Shown: positions 53,574-61,551, numbered from the stretch's first letter. The stretch is 64,000 bases of DNA from Bradyrhizobium sp. MOS002 (GCF_003020115.1 NZ_PYFX01000004.1:434001-498000), one strand, 5' to 3'. The notes: generated by a model not told the origin, from the letters alone. Translations and numbers: made by a program.

Positions 53574-53879
53574 TCAGGTGCCGGTGCGCTTGTCGTTGCC
53601 GAAGCGGCGCACGACACGGCGTTCGACCACCACCGAGCGCTGCGCACCCTGTTCGCCGGCGATCACGCGGGTCGAGGTGATGCGGCTGTTGGTGCGAACC
53701 TGTTTCTTGACCTCGGCCTGGACGACATCGAGCGGCATGCCCATCAGGGCTGCGGCGATCTCGGCCTGCTGCTCCTGATCGTCGGTGATGCCGATGGCGG
53801 CGAAGATCGCCTCGTCCAGGGTCGGCGGATCGTGGCGCACGCGCCGCGTGCCATATTTGGTATTCCAGTCTGCGTTCAT
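53574..53879 (-). CDS. Small hypothetical protein, 101 residues
   Basis: A soluble protein of 101 residues with two parts: an acidic helical half (LDEAIFAAIGITDDQEQQAEIAAAL...MPLDVVQAEVKKQV) and a basic C-terminal half (STRVIAGEQGAQRSVVVERRVVRRFG). No signal peptide, no Cys. It begins MNADWNTKYGTRRVRHDPPT. A similar layout is known among rhizobial hypothetical proteins, but I cannot name the family. The terminator at 53520-53546 ends it. The GC and codon use match the neighbours, so it is likely a real gene. Confidence 0.65.
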   Translation of the reverse strand: MNADWNTKYGTRRVRHDPPTLDEAIFAAIGITDDQEQQAEIAAALMGMPLDVVQAEVKKQVRTNSRITSTRVIAGEQGAQRSVVVERRVVRRFGNDKRTGT

Positions 53880-53974
53880 AACGGCCTCGTTTCGATGCCG
53901 GGATACCTAGTGCCGTATATGTTGCATTGCAATATGAAATCCGTGTGGCATCTCAGCTATGCACCGGTTGGGTG

Positions 53975-54661
53975 TCAGGGTGGTGACGCGGCACCGGCAA
54001 CATCCTCAATCCGCCGTTGTGGCCAGCGTTTCAGTGCCGCGTGGCCCGCTTCCGTCAACCCGTAGATTCCCCGCTCAGTGCGTTCGAACCAGCCATACAC
54101 ATTGTTAAGCATGATCTTGCCGGCATCGGGACAGTGTTGGCGCAATTCGCTCACCCGCCGTGGGCCCGCCGCGAGCTCCGAGGCGCAGGCCAGCGCCTGC
54201 TGCCGATAGGCCGTCATGATGGGCGCGCGGGTGCTGCCGCCCAGCACCGGGTCGCCCTGGCGGCGCTGGTGCTCTGCGACGAGGCGCGAACGGACCTTCG
54301 GCTCGCGGCGTGGGGCTGCCGTCGGCGGCTTCACCAGCACCTCGACCTGACCCCGGTCGGTCACCCCGAGCATGCCGAAGCCGAGGCGGCGACAGAGATT
54401 GCGATAGCGCGCGTCGGTCTCGCGTCCTTTGCCGCGCACTGACATCTTTGCGGCAATCCAGACCTCGTCGCCAGCCGGTGCACGATCGACCGCCTGAAGG
54501 ATCAGCTCGAGATTGAAGGTCAGCTTGAGCTCGCCGATCACCACCACCGGCGGATCGCCGGCGCTGAGGCCCACGAGATCGCAGCCGCCGATCTCGCCCT
54601 TGACCGTGAAGCCGAGCTCTTCGAGGAAGCGTTTGACGGGCAAATAGAGCGTGGTTTCCAA
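53975..54661 (-). CDS. DUF2161 protein with PD-(D/E)XK nuclease-like core
   Basis: A 228-residue protein of the DUF2161 group. The N-terminal core has KGEIGGCDLVGLSAGD and VVVIGELKLTFNL, which contain Asp, then Glu-x-Lys, the catalytic pattern of PD-(D/E)XK nucleases. A later region (about 130-228) contains a winged-helix-like segment (VYGWFERTERGIYGLTEAGHAAL) that could bind DNA or RNA. It starts at TTG 54661, before ETTLYLPVKRF, with GGAAG 6 bases away; a TTG at 54757 is also in frame. Substrate unknown; may be a restriction or housekeeping endonuclease. Confidence 0.7.
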   Translation of the reverse strand: METTLYLPVKRFLEELGFTVKGEIGGCDLVGLSAGDPPVVVIGELKLTFNLELILQAVDRAPAGDEVWIAAKMSVRGKGRETDARYRNLCRRLGFGMLGVTDRGQVEVLVKPPTAAPRREPKVRSRLVAEHQRRQGDPVLGGSTRAPIMTAYRQQALACASELAAGPRRVSELRQHCPDAGKIMLNNVYGWFERTERGIYGLTEAGHAALKRWPQRRIEDVAGAASPP

Positions 54662-54773
54662 AGAAAGCTTCCGAGTGTCATGTCCGATCGGAGAATCAGT
54701 TGCGGGCAGTGTAGAGCCTTCCTGGCCTCGATAGAATCGGAGCCGGCGCAGAGACAACTAAACCGGCATGCGA

Positions 54774-55454
54774 CTACACCCGCCCGCCGACCGGGATCAG
54801 CGCGCCGGTGATGCCGCTGGCGGCATCGCTGGCGAGGAATAGGATGATTTCGGCGAGCTCCTGCGGCGTCACCCATTTGGCGAAGTCGGCTTTCGGCATG
54901 TCGGCGCGGTTGGCCTTGGTGTCGATGATCGAGGGCAGCACCGCGTTCACGGTCACTTTGCCTTTCCACTCGCTCGCCAGCGCCTCGGTGAGCCGGTGGA
55001 CGCCGGCTTTCGACGCCGCATAGGGGCCCATGCCGGAGCCGGCCTGAAGCGCACCCATGGCACCGATATTGACGATCCGGCCGGCCGTGGACGCGGCCAG
55101 ATGCGGCAGCGCCGCGTGCGAGGCGTTGAGCGCCGTCAGCAGGTTGAGCGCATGCATGCGCTGCCATGTCTTGATGTCGCCGTCGCCGACGGTCTCGAAG
55201 GCGAAGCCGCCGGCGATATTGACCAACACGTCGAGCTTGCCAAAGTGTCTTGCCGCCGCCTCGACCGCCGTCTTTGCTTGTGCTGCGTCGGACAGATCGA
55301 CGCCGCCGATCTCGATGCGCTCGGGCGTCGCGGAGATTTGCGACGGCGCATGGTCGATGCCGGCAACGCGCGCGCCGCGCGACTGCGCGGTCTCGGTGAC
55401 GACTTTGCCAAGTGCGCCGAGTGCTCCGGTCACGATCAGAACCTTGCCTTGCAT
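54774..55454 (-). CDS. Short-chain dehydrogenase/reductase
   Basis: A 226-residue NAD(P)-dependent enzyme. VLIVTGALGALGKVVTETAQ supplies the glycine motif, and the catalytic Ser-Tyr-Lys triad is seen in MGPYAASKAGVHRLT (Tyr and Lys), with Ser just upstream. NIAGG and SGITGALIPVGGRV are in place. Classical SDR length. Between DUF2161 and tyrosine-phosphatase genes on the same strand. Substrate unknown. Confidence 0.9.
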   Translation of the reverse strand: MQGKVLIVTGALGALGKVVTETAQSRGARVAGIDHAPSQISATPERIEIGGVDLSDAAQAKTAVEAAARHFGKLDVLVNIAGGFAFETVGDGDIKTWQRMHALNLLTALNASHAALPHLAASTAGRIVNIGAMGALQAGSGMGPYAASKAGVHRLTEALASEWKGKVTVNAVLPSIIDTKANRADMPKADFAKWVTPQELAEIILFLASDAASGITGALIPVGGRV

Positions 55455-55493
55455 CGTCGTTCTCCCTGCACGGCCGTATGAGTTTACGCCCGC

Positions 55494-56282
55494 TTACGCT
55501 GCCAGATAGCGCGCCTTCAGTGCGGACCGCTCCGGTGTGCCGAGCTTGAGACCGTCGCGCAAGTAGGTTTCGAGGTCGCCATACTCGCTACCGACGGCCT
55601 CGAAAGCAGCGGCAAGATACGAGGCCTCGACGTTGCCGATCGCGTTGAGAACGTCGGCAGGAAGATCGGAGACGTTTGATGCGTCGCGCTTGTAATGCCG
55701 GTTGGTCAAGAGGTAGTCCTCGGCAATGATTTCGTCGGCTACGCCGAGCGCATGCAGGATCAGCGCGCTGGCAAAGCCGGTGCGGTCCTTGCCGGCGGTG
55801 CAGTGAATGACGAGCGGCGCGTGGTCTTCCAGGAGATGCCCGAACAGGTTGCGGAAACTGGCCGTGTTGTGGCGGACGTAGTTGCGATAGGAGTCGCGCA
55901 TGAGTTCGAGCGCGACCGGCGCGGTCAGCCTGCCCCTGGCGAGCTCGGCGCGCAGCGCGGCCACGACCGTCGGCTCGATCGGCAGTGAATGCACGGTGAT
56001 CTCGCTGACCACGCAGACGCCCGCCGCGCGCTCCTCGACGCCGCGAAAATCGAAGGCGCTGCGCACGCCCAGCGCGCGGACGATCTCGACATCGGGAGCA
56101 GTGAGCTGGCCGAGATGGTTGGAGCGGAAGATCTGCCGCCAGCGCGTGGTACGGCCATCTGCGGTCGGATAGCCGCCGAGGTCGCGAAAATTGGTGGCGC
56201 CCTGCAGGGCGAGATGGCGGGCAGGGGAGTCTTGTCCGGAAGAGCCTTGTCGGGAGGAGTCTTGTCGGGAAGTGTCTTGCAT
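55494..56282 (-). CDS. Tyrosine-protein phosphatase (Y_phosphatase3 type)
   Basis: A 262-residue phosphatase. LVIHCTAGKDRTGFASALIL has the catalytic Cys in HCxxGKDRT, and NFRDLGGYPTADG with WRQIFRSNHL is the N-terminal signature of this group. The first about 22 residues (QDTSRQDSSRQGSSGQDSPA) are encoded by a 15-bp imperfect tandem repeat at 56229-56282, so they are low-complexity and their start may differ. It may act on proteins or on phosphoinositide-like molecules. Confidence 0.88.
   Translation of the reverse strand: MQDTSRQDSSRQGSSGQDSPARHLALQGATNFRDLGGYPTADGRTTRWRQIFRSNHLGQLTAPDVEIVRALGVRSAFDFRGVEERAAGVCVVSEITVHSLPIEPTVVAALRAELARGRLTAPVALELMRDSYRNYVRHNTASFRNLFGHLLEDHAPLVIHCTAGKDRTGFASALILHALGVADEIIAEDYLLTNRHYKRDASNVSDLPADVLNAIGNVEASYLAAAFEAVGSEYGDLETYLRDGLKLGTPERSALKARYLAA
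56229..56282 (-). repeat. 15-bp tandem repeat in a phosphatase 5-prime end
   Basis: Units of the form gggaggagtcttgtc repeat three to four times with variation, coding for the Q-D/G-S-S-R repeats at the phosphatase N-terminus. It appears to be a coding minisatellite. Confidence 0.75.
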
Positions 56283-56353
56283 GAGATCAGCTTGCGTTAT
56301 GGTTCCATTGGACGCACGACGGGCGTCCTTGAAATCTATTACAGGGGGCGATC

Positions 56354-56665
56354 ATGGGCCGGCACAAGGCCATTGTTTTGGCGGTCACCATGCTGGCGGG
56401 CGGAATGATCGGCTCGCGGCAGGCCGATGCGCAGACGTTCCGGACCTATCGCTGCGCCGATGGTACGCAGTTCATCGTTGCGTTTTATGACGCCGACAAG
56501 CGCGCCTTCCTCCAGATCGGCGGCGAGCCGGTCACGCTCGCCAAGCGGATCACGATCTCCGGCGCGCGCTATTCGGGGGCGGGGATCACGCTCGTGATCG
56601 GCAAGACCGGCGGCACCACGGTCAAGCATCTGAAGCGGCCGGTCACGGCCTGCACGGGGATCTGA
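56354..56665 (+). CDS. MliC-like lysozyme inhibitor, exported
   Basis: A 103-residue exported protein: signal KAIVLAVTMLAGGMIGSRQADA, then FRTYRCADGTQFIVAFYD, RAFLQIGGEPVTLAKRI, SGARYSGAGITLVIGKTGGT and the Cys pair (YRCADG and VTACTGI). The order Y-x-C-x-x-G, then L, SGARY and K-G matches MliC, which binds and blocks C-type lysozymes at the outer membrane or periplasm. No lipobox is clear, so the soluble PliC-like form is possible. Followed by a good terminator. Confidence 0.8.
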   Translation: MGRHKAIVLAVTMLAGGMIGSRQADAQTFRTYRCADGTQFIVAFYDADKRAFLQIGGEPVTLAKRITISGARYSGAGITLVIGKTGGTTVKHLKRPVTACTGI

Positions 56666-56686
56666 ACGGCGGCATGCCCACAAAAA

Positions 56687-56723
56687 TCGAAAAGGGCCGA
56701 AACTTCGTTGTTTCGACCCTTTT
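56687..56723 (+). terminator. Rho-independent terminator after the MliC-like gene
   Basis: aaaagggccgaaac and gtttcgacccttttt pair with one mismatch around ttcgtt, followed by ttttt. It lies 22 bp after the MliC-like stop. Confidence 0.85.
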
Positions 56724-56779
56724 TCAAACTGACGCCGGACGCTTGAGAGGGCGCGGCGGTATTGAACCGAACGCAGGCA

Positions 56780-56980
56780 TCAGCGATCCCATTTCGGCTT
56801 GGCTTCATCGACTGCTTCCTGATGGTACCAGCTGCCGCTGCAAATCGTCTCGTTCACGGGGAGCGAGGCGTGGTTGGCGGGAAGGCGGGTCTCACCGTTG
56901 CGGCGCCCCCCGAGAGCCGAGCGGCCCCCGACAGGGAATTGGTAGATCTGTGCCGATCCGTGACTTAGTCCATTGTTCAT
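56780..56980 (-). CDS. gstI: GstI-like inhibitor of glutamine synthetase translation (DUF2735)
   Basis: A 66-residue protein: MNNGLSHGSAQIYQFPVGGR, SALGGRRNG, and SICSGSWYHQEAVDEAKP-like end (TICSGSWYHQEAV). The parts AQIYQFPVGGR and GSWYHxxAVxEAK are the DUF2735 hallmarks. In Rhizobium leguminosarum the divergent gene next to glnII encodes GstI, which inhibits glnII translation. Here the gene is also divergent from glnII, with a 540-bp spacer. ATG 56980 was chosen; the frame is open to 57061. The function in this organism is inferred from family and position. Confidence 0.75.
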   Translation of the reverse strand: MNNGLSHGSAQIYQFPVGGRSALGGRRNGETRLPANHASLPVNETICSGSWYHQEAVDEAKPKWDR

Positions 56981-57520
56981 CATTGCGGTATCTCCCGAGA
57001 TCGCAGCGCTGGCCTCCATGGTGCGCCCGACTCGTTGGCTTGTGGTTACTGGAATCCCCATATCGGCCGTGCATTCCGAAATGCAAAGTGCTGAAAAGGA
57101 AATCAGCCTTGGCCTATTTTGTAGGCAGGTTGCATTCTGCTTCCTCTAAGGCAGCGGTCGGGTGGCTAACGCGTGGGCCATTGCGAAGGTTGCGGGCGGC
57201 GGGCGCAGACTTGGCGAATATTGCCGGACGTTGATGCGCGTTTAGTCGGCAACCTCTGGCCCGGGCCTGCCTGCTACAGAATCGGGCGTTTTCCGCGGGA
57301 TTTTTGCAGTGCAGCTTCACGCAGAGGTGCGCCGCTATGACGCACGGCTCACTCGCCGATCCGCCGGGATCGAGAGGAGGCCGGCCGCGGTGGAAAACCT
57401 CCCGCGCTGCGGCCTTTTGGCACGTTAAATGCTTGGAAAGGGTCGGCCGATGTTGGCCGGGTAAACAATCGTGCGGGGGCCTGCGGCCCCCACCTTTCGC
57501 ATCATCTACAGAGAGGCTCA
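56981..57520. other. gstI-glnII divergent regulatory region
   Basis: A 540-bp region between the two divergent genes. It carries the sigma-54 promoter of glnII at 57418-57433 and must hold the gstI promoter. I saw no clear NtrC site pair by eye. Frames in this region lack ribosome sites. Confidence 0.6.
57418..57433 (+). promoter_or_regulatory. Sigma-54 (-24/-12) promoter of glnII
   Basis: tggcacgttaaatgct has GG at 57419-57420 and GC at 57431-57432, exactly ten bases apart, with the canonical TGGCACG box. It lies 88 bp before the glnII ATG, a fitting distance for a leader mRNA. glnII of Bradyrhizobium is known to be NtrC/sigma-54 controlled, so the assignment agrees with family knowledge. 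Confidence 0.85.
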
Positions 57521-58555
57521 ATGACCAAGTATAAGCTCGAGTACATCTGGCTCGACGGATATACGCCGACTCCGAACTTGCGCGGCAAAACTCAGATCAA
57601 GGAATTCGCGTCGTTCCCGACGCTCGAGCAGCTTCCGCTCTGGGGCTTCGATGGCTCCTCCACCCAGCAGGCTGAAGGCCACAGCTCCGATTGCGTGCTG
57701 AAGCCGGTCGCGGTGTTCCCGGATGGTGCCCGCACCAACGGCGTGCTCGTGATGTGCGAAGTCATGATGCCCGACGGCAAGACCCCGCACTCGACCAACA
57801 AGCGCGCCACCATCCTCGACGATTCCGGCGCCTGGTTCGGTTTCGAGCAGGAATATTTCTTCTACAAGGACGGCCGTCCGCTCGGCTTCCCGGCCTCCGG
57901 CTATCCGGCGCCGCAGGGTCCGTACTACACCGGCGTCGGCTTCTCGAACGTCGGCGACGTCGCCCGCAAGATCGTCGAAGAGCATCTCGACCTCTGCCTG
58001 GCTGCCGGCATCAACCATGAAGGCATCAACGCGGAAGTCGCGAAGGGCCAGTGGGAATTCCAGATCTTCGGCAAAGGCTCCAAGAAGGCCGCTGACGAAA
58101 TGTGGATGGCCCGCTACCTGATGCTGCGCCTGACCGAGAAGTACGGCATCGACATCGAGTTCCACTGCAAGCCGCTCGGCGACACCGATTGGAACGGCTC
58201 CGGCATGCACGCCAACTTCTCGACCGAGTACATGCGTACGGTCGGCGGCAAGGAGTACTTCGAGGCGCTGATGGCGGCCTTCGACAAGAACCTGATGGAC
58301 CACATCGCCGTCTACGGCCCGGACAACGACAAGCGTCTGACCGGCAAGCACGAGACCGCGCCCTGGAACAAGTTCAGCTACGGCATTGCCGATCGCGGTG
58401 CTTCGATCCGCGTGCCGCACTCCTTCGTCAACAACGGTTACAAGGGCTATCTGGAAGACCGTCGTCCGAACTCGCAGGGCGACCCATACCAGATCGCTTC
58501 GCAGATCCTGAAGACGATCGCTTCCGTGCCGGCCGACAAGCAGGCTGCCGCCTAA
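57521..58555 (+). CDS. glnII: Glutamine synthetase II (eukaryote-like)
   Basis: Makes glutamine from glutamate and ammonia. The 344-residue length is that of GSII, shorter than GSI. MTKYKLEYIWLDGYTPTPNL, LWGFDGSSTQQAEGHSSDCV, FGFEQEYFFYKDGRPLGFP and FHCKPLGDTDWNGSGMHANF, KHETAPWNKFSYGIADRGAS give the catalytic Glu/Arg/His sites. The ATG at 57521 has AGAGAGG upstream. In rhizobia GSII comes on under nitrogen limitation and is absent in bacteroids; here it has a sigma-54 promoter and a GstI-like neighbour, in line with this. Confidence 0.97.
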   Translation: MTKYKLEYIWLDGYTPTPNLRGKTQIKEFASFPTLEQLPLWGFDGSSTQQAEGHSSDCVLKPVAVFPDGARTNGVLVMCEVMMPDGKTPHSTNKRATILDDSGAWFGFEQEYFFYKDGRPLGFPASGYPAPQGPYYTGVGFSNVGDVARKIVEEHLDLCLAAGINHEGINAEVAKGQWEFQIFGKGSKKAADEMWMARYLMLRLTEKYGIDIEFHCKPLGDTDWNGSGMHANFSTEYMRTVGGKEYFEALMAAFDKNLMDHIAVYGPDNDKRLTGKHETAPWNKFSYGIADRGASIRVPHSFVNNGYKGYLEDRRPNSQGDPYQIASQILKTIASVPADKQAAA

Positions 58556-58600
58556 GATCCTCCCGGCCCGGGCTGGGGGGCTGGCCCGGGTTGGACTTCG

Positions 58601-58634
58601 ATCCGCCGAAGCCGAAAGGCTTCGGCGGATTTTT
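58601..58634 (+). terminator. Rho-independent terminator of glnII
   Basis: atccgccgaagcc and ggcttcggcggat pair perfectly around gaaa and are followed by ttttt, 46 bp after the glnII stop. It is a classic terminator. Confidence 0.95.
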
Positions 58635-58750
58635 CATTCTGATGACCGCCGTTGCAGAAGACCCCTCGGACATCATGGCGGGAAACTTGTCCATCGCCGC
58701 CGAAAGCGGGGTAGAGTGCGTCTGGATGCGTGCAAGGCCCGGGACGGCTG

Positions 58751-59452
58751 GTGTTTGAAGGCTTCTACAAGGTGAGATTTCAGCTCGGCGACGTGGTCGG
58801 CCGAAGCGTGATGCATGCCGGCAACGGCAAGATGCTCGGCGGCAATTCGGCCTTCGCCCATATCGGCAGCTACGACAAGACCGAAGCCGGCGTCGACATC
58901 GTGATCAACACCGTCCGCCACAACCCCGATCCGACCTATCGCGCCATGGCGGGCACGGACGATGCGACCCTGCTGGCCAAGGGCTGGGCCGACGGCGATC
59001 TCTATCGCTTCAAGGGCGAGCTCAAGGAGCTGCCCGGCGTACCCTTTCAGTCGCTGATGACGCCGATCACCGAGGACGAGATGCCGATCGCCGGCGGCGT
59101 CGGCGAGGCCGGCATCGCCGACGGGCTCTACTCGGTGCATCTGCGCATGCTCGATGGCGTCGACGGCGGTCTCACCGGCGTGATGCTGCTCAACAAGGGC
59201 CGCATCCTCGGCGGCGATGCATCGTTCTACTATCTCGGCAGCTACACCGCCGCCAACGGGCGCTGGAAGGGCCAGATCCTCAACCAGGAGCACACGTCGG
59301 CCAAGGACGATCCGATCTTCGGCGGCCACGAGGTCGGCATCGGCTTCTCCGGCACCTATGACGCCGAGGAGGCGGTGCTGGAGGCAACGGCGCTCGCCGG
59401 CAAGCGCAGCCTGCGCCTGACCGCCGCGCTCAAGCTGATGCACCGCGCCTGA
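58751..59452 (+). CDS. Tandem GrlR-like domain protein, paralogue A
   Basis: A 233-residue soluble protein made of two similar beta domains of about 110 residues. The N-half reads FEGFYKVRFQLGDVVGRSVM, MLGGNSAFAHIGSYDKT; the C-half ADGLYSVHLRMLDGVDGG, GRILGGDASFYYLGSYTAA. The G-x-Y...G...GGN/D...G-S-Y pattern matches the lipocalin-like fold of GrlR, the negative regulator of the LEE type III secretion system. GTG 58751 was chosen because the paralogue at 62621 starts at the same aligned residue; GTG 58730 is also in frame. No type III genes lie in this window. Ligand and role unknown. Confidence 0.6.
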   Translation: MFEGFYKVRFQLGDVVGRSVMHAGNGKMLGGNSAFAHIGSYDKTEAGVDIVINTVRHNPDPTYRAMAGTDDATLLAKGWADGDLYRFKGELKELPGVPFQSLMTPITEDEMPIAGGVGEAGIADGLYSVHLRMLDGVDGGLTGVMLLNKGRILGGDASFYYLGSYTAANGRWKGQILNQEHTSAKDDPIFGGHEVGIGFSGTYDAEEAVLEATALAGKRSLRLTAALKLMHRA

Positions 59453-59470
59453 TCGCCACGGGAATCGCTG

Positions 59471-60154
59471 ATGGAAACAATTCGCATGCTTTCGACGCTC
59501 GGCCTGATGGGCGCGATGCGCAGCCTGGCTTCCGCGTACGAGACCGCGACCGGCGTCCGCATCGACGCCGATTTCGCGCCCACGCTGGCGCTGCTCAAGC
59601 GGTTGCGCGACGGCGAGCCCGCCGATCTCGTGATCCTCACCCGCGAAGGGCTCGACGAGATGATCGGTGAGGGCCGCGTCGTCTCAGGGAGCGCAGCCGA
59701 TCTCGCGCGCTCCTTCGTCGGCATCGCGGTGCGGGCAGGGCAGGCACATCCCGACGTCGCCACCGCATCCGCGCTGCGCGACACGCTGCTGGCGGCGCGG
59801 TCCGTCGCCTATTCGCGGCTGGGGGCGAGCGGGGTCTATTTCGCCCGATTGATCGCGCAGATGGGAATCGCGGCGGAGATCAACGCCAAAGCCACCATCG
59901 TCGAGCAGGGCTTTACCGCGGAGCGGCTCGTGAGCGGCGAGGCTGACCTCGCCGTGCAGCAGATCAGCGAGCTGAAGCAGGTCGAAGGCATCGAGGTGGT
60001 CGGCCCGGTCCCGCACGATCTGCAAACGCCGGCCGTGTTCTCCGCCGGCCGGATGGCAAACGCCGAGCATGCCGACGCGGCGGATCGGCTGCTGCGCTAT
60101 CTGGCATCACCCGAGGTCGTCCCCGTGCTGCGTCAATCGGGACTCGAGCCTTGA
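59471..60154 (+). CDS. ModA/type II binding-protein fold without signal
   Basis: A 227-residue protein of the type II periplasmic binding fold. RMLSTLGLMGAMRSLASAYE, VRIDADFAPTLALLKRLRDG, EPADLVILTREGLDEMIGEG and VAYSRLGASGVYFARL resemble ModA-type proteins, but no signal peptide is seen and the frame starts METIRMLS. The molybdate ligands cannot be assigned. It is 18 bp downstream of a GrlR-like gene in the same direction, so they may share a transcript. It overlaps the next frame by 4 bases at a stop; the downstream gene starts at 60187. Possibly a cytoplasmic sensor for a small anion. Confidence 0.65.
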   Translation: METIRMLSTLGLMGAMRSLASAYETATGVRIDADFAPTLALLKRLRDGEPADLVILTREGLDEMIGEGRVVSGSAADLARSFVGIAVRAGQAHPDVATASALRDTLLAARSVAYSRLGASGVYFARLIAQMGIAAEINAKATIVEQGFTAERLVSGEADLAVQQISELKQVEGIEVVGPVPHDLQTPAVFSAGRMANAEHADAADRLLRYLASPEVVPVLRQSGLEP

Positions 60155-60186
60155 ATTTGCCGAAGCGACGACGCAACTTGGCGTCC

Positions 60187-61008
60187 ATGCGGACTTTCCT
60201 CGTTGCCATCCTTCTCACGCTTGCGGCGCCGTTGTCGGCGCATGCGCAGTCCGCCGATCTTGTCCTGTGCGATCGGGTCGCCGCCGATCCCAGCGATCCC
60301 GACAAGCCGGCCGAGGTGAGGGGCGTGGCGGAGATCGCGGCCTCCGACGTTGCGACCGCCATCAAATTCTGCAAGCAGGCCGCGCCGTCGTCGCGGCGCG
60401 CGATGTTCGCGCTCGGCCGCGCCTATGCGGCCAACCGGCAGACGGCGGACGCGATGGCTGCCTGGCGCAAGGCCGCCGACAAGGGATCGAGTGCGGCGAT
60501 GGTCGAGCTCGGCGTGGCCTACGGCACCGGCTCCGGTGTCGCCAGGGATGAAGCACAGGCGCGCAAATTGTTCGAGAAGGCGGCGCAGGCCGGCAATCCC
60601 CGCGGCATCAGCAATCTCGCCGCGCTCAGTGGCACCGGCGGTGCCGCGCCGGCCGATCCCGCACAGGCGCGCGCATTGCTCGGCAAGGCCGCCGAGACCA
60701 ACGCCGAGGCGCAGTACCAGCTCGGCGTGATGCTCTCCGAAGGCACGGGCGGGGCGAAGGACGACGCCGCGGCGGGCGCGCTGTTCGAGAAGGCGGCGGC
60801 GCAAAACCATCCCGGCGCGCTGGAGCGGATGGGCGCCTTCGCGCAGGAGGGGCGCGGCGGGCCAAAGGACAAGGACGCCGCGAAATCCTATTACGAGCGC
60901 GCCGCCGCGCTCGGCGACGAGGATGCCAAGCAGGCGCTGGAGCGGCTGCGCTGTCCCTATGCGATCAAGGACAAGCAGGGCAAGCTCGTCTCCACGCTGT
61001 GCTTCTAA
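60187..61008 (+). CDS. Exported Sel1-repeat protein
   Basis: A 273-residue exported protein. Signal MRTFLVAILLTLAAPLSAHA is followed by about five Sel1-like/TPR helical pairs, for example AMFALGRAYAANRQTADAMA, AAMVELGVAYGTGSGVARDE, YQLGVMLSEGTGGAKDDAAA and LERMGAFAQEGRGGPKDKD. The first part includes two Cys (LCDR and FCKQ). Sel1 proteins serve as scaffolds or partner-binding modules. ATG 60187 gives the signal peptide; TTG 60151 in the same frame overlaps the previous gene. Confidence 0.88.
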   Translation: MRTFLVAILLTLAAPLSAHAQSADLVLCDRVAADPSDPDKPAEVRGVAEIAASDVATAIKFCKQAAPSSRRAMFALGRAYAANRQTADAMAAWRKAADKGSSAAMVELGVAYGTGSGVARDEAQARKLFEKAAQAGNPRGISNLAALSGTGGAAPADPAQARALLGKAAETNAEAQYQLGVMLSEGTGGAKDDAAAGALFEKAAAQNHPGALERMGAFAQEGRGGPKDKDAAKSYYERAAALGDEDAKQALERLRCPYAIKDKQGKLVSTLCF

Positions 61009-61042
61009 AAGCGCGATGAACGCGCTTTATATTTTTTGCGAG

Positions 61043-61085
61043 CATGATTTTTCGGGAAAACCGCTGCGCACTTTTCCGGATCATG
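61043..61085. repeat. Dispersed palindrome, copy 3
   Basis: catgatttttcgggaaaac...cttttccggatcatg is the same element as at 7038-7081 and 15983-16027, again between convergent genes. Its stem is less perfect than in the other copies. Confidence 0.75.
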
Positions 61086-61092
61086 CGGTAGC

Positions 61093-61551
61093 TCACTTGT
61101 AGTAGTAGGCGACGTTGTTGCGGGCGTCGCGATAGCTCGTCTCGAGAAAATCCGGATATTGCGCGGAGGCCTTCGCCACCGCGCGCACGACGCAATCCCA
61201 GAAATCGCCGTCCCAGCTGAAATGCGCGAAGGTCGCGTCCTCGAACCTGACGGCGGTGATGATGGCTTGCCTGATCGCATCGTCGTCGGCGCGCGGATGA
61301 GCGCGCCTCACATAACCGAACATCGGTCCCTCATGGGCGTGGTCGCGATCCCAGCGGTACTTCGCGCTGCTCTGCTCCGGCGTGAGGGTGCGGTTGACGC
61401 GGACCTCTTCGGCGGTCGGGCGCCCCTCGATCGAGTCCAGCCGATAGCGTCGGCGCCAGAGCTCGAACGCGGCATCGAGCAGCGGCAGCTTCGCCGCGCT
61501 CGCGATGAAGCTTGCCAGTTCGTCTTCGGCTGACTGCTGTCGCTGGTCCAT
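61093..61551 (-). CDS. Hypothetical soluble protein, 152 residues
   Basis: From ATG 61551 (MDQRQQSAEDELASFIASAA) the protein has 152 residues, no signal and a mix of helices and Trp/Tyr-rich parts: LDAAFELWRRRYRLDSIEGR, YRWDRDHAHEGPMFGYVRRA and HFSWDGDFWDCVVRAVAKAS, end YRDARNNVAYYYK. I do not recognise the family. It is divergent from the cytochrome-like gene and its upstream frame extends to 61647, opposite to that gene start. Likely a real gene by codon use. Confidence 0.6.
   Translation of the reverse strand: MDQRQQSAEDELASFIASAAKLPLLDAAFELWRRRYRLDSIEGRPTAEEVRVNRTLTPEQSSAKYRWDRDHAHEGPMFGYVRRAHPRADDDAIRQAIITAVRFEDATFAHFSWDGDFWDCVVRAVAKASAQYPDFLETSYRDARNNVAYYYK

Noticed and set aside
57114..57521. 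Minus-strand frame of 135 codons between gstI and glnII
   Set aside because: It ends up to the glnII start and crosses the sigma-54 promoter; the product is Arg/Pro-rich with no ribosome site.
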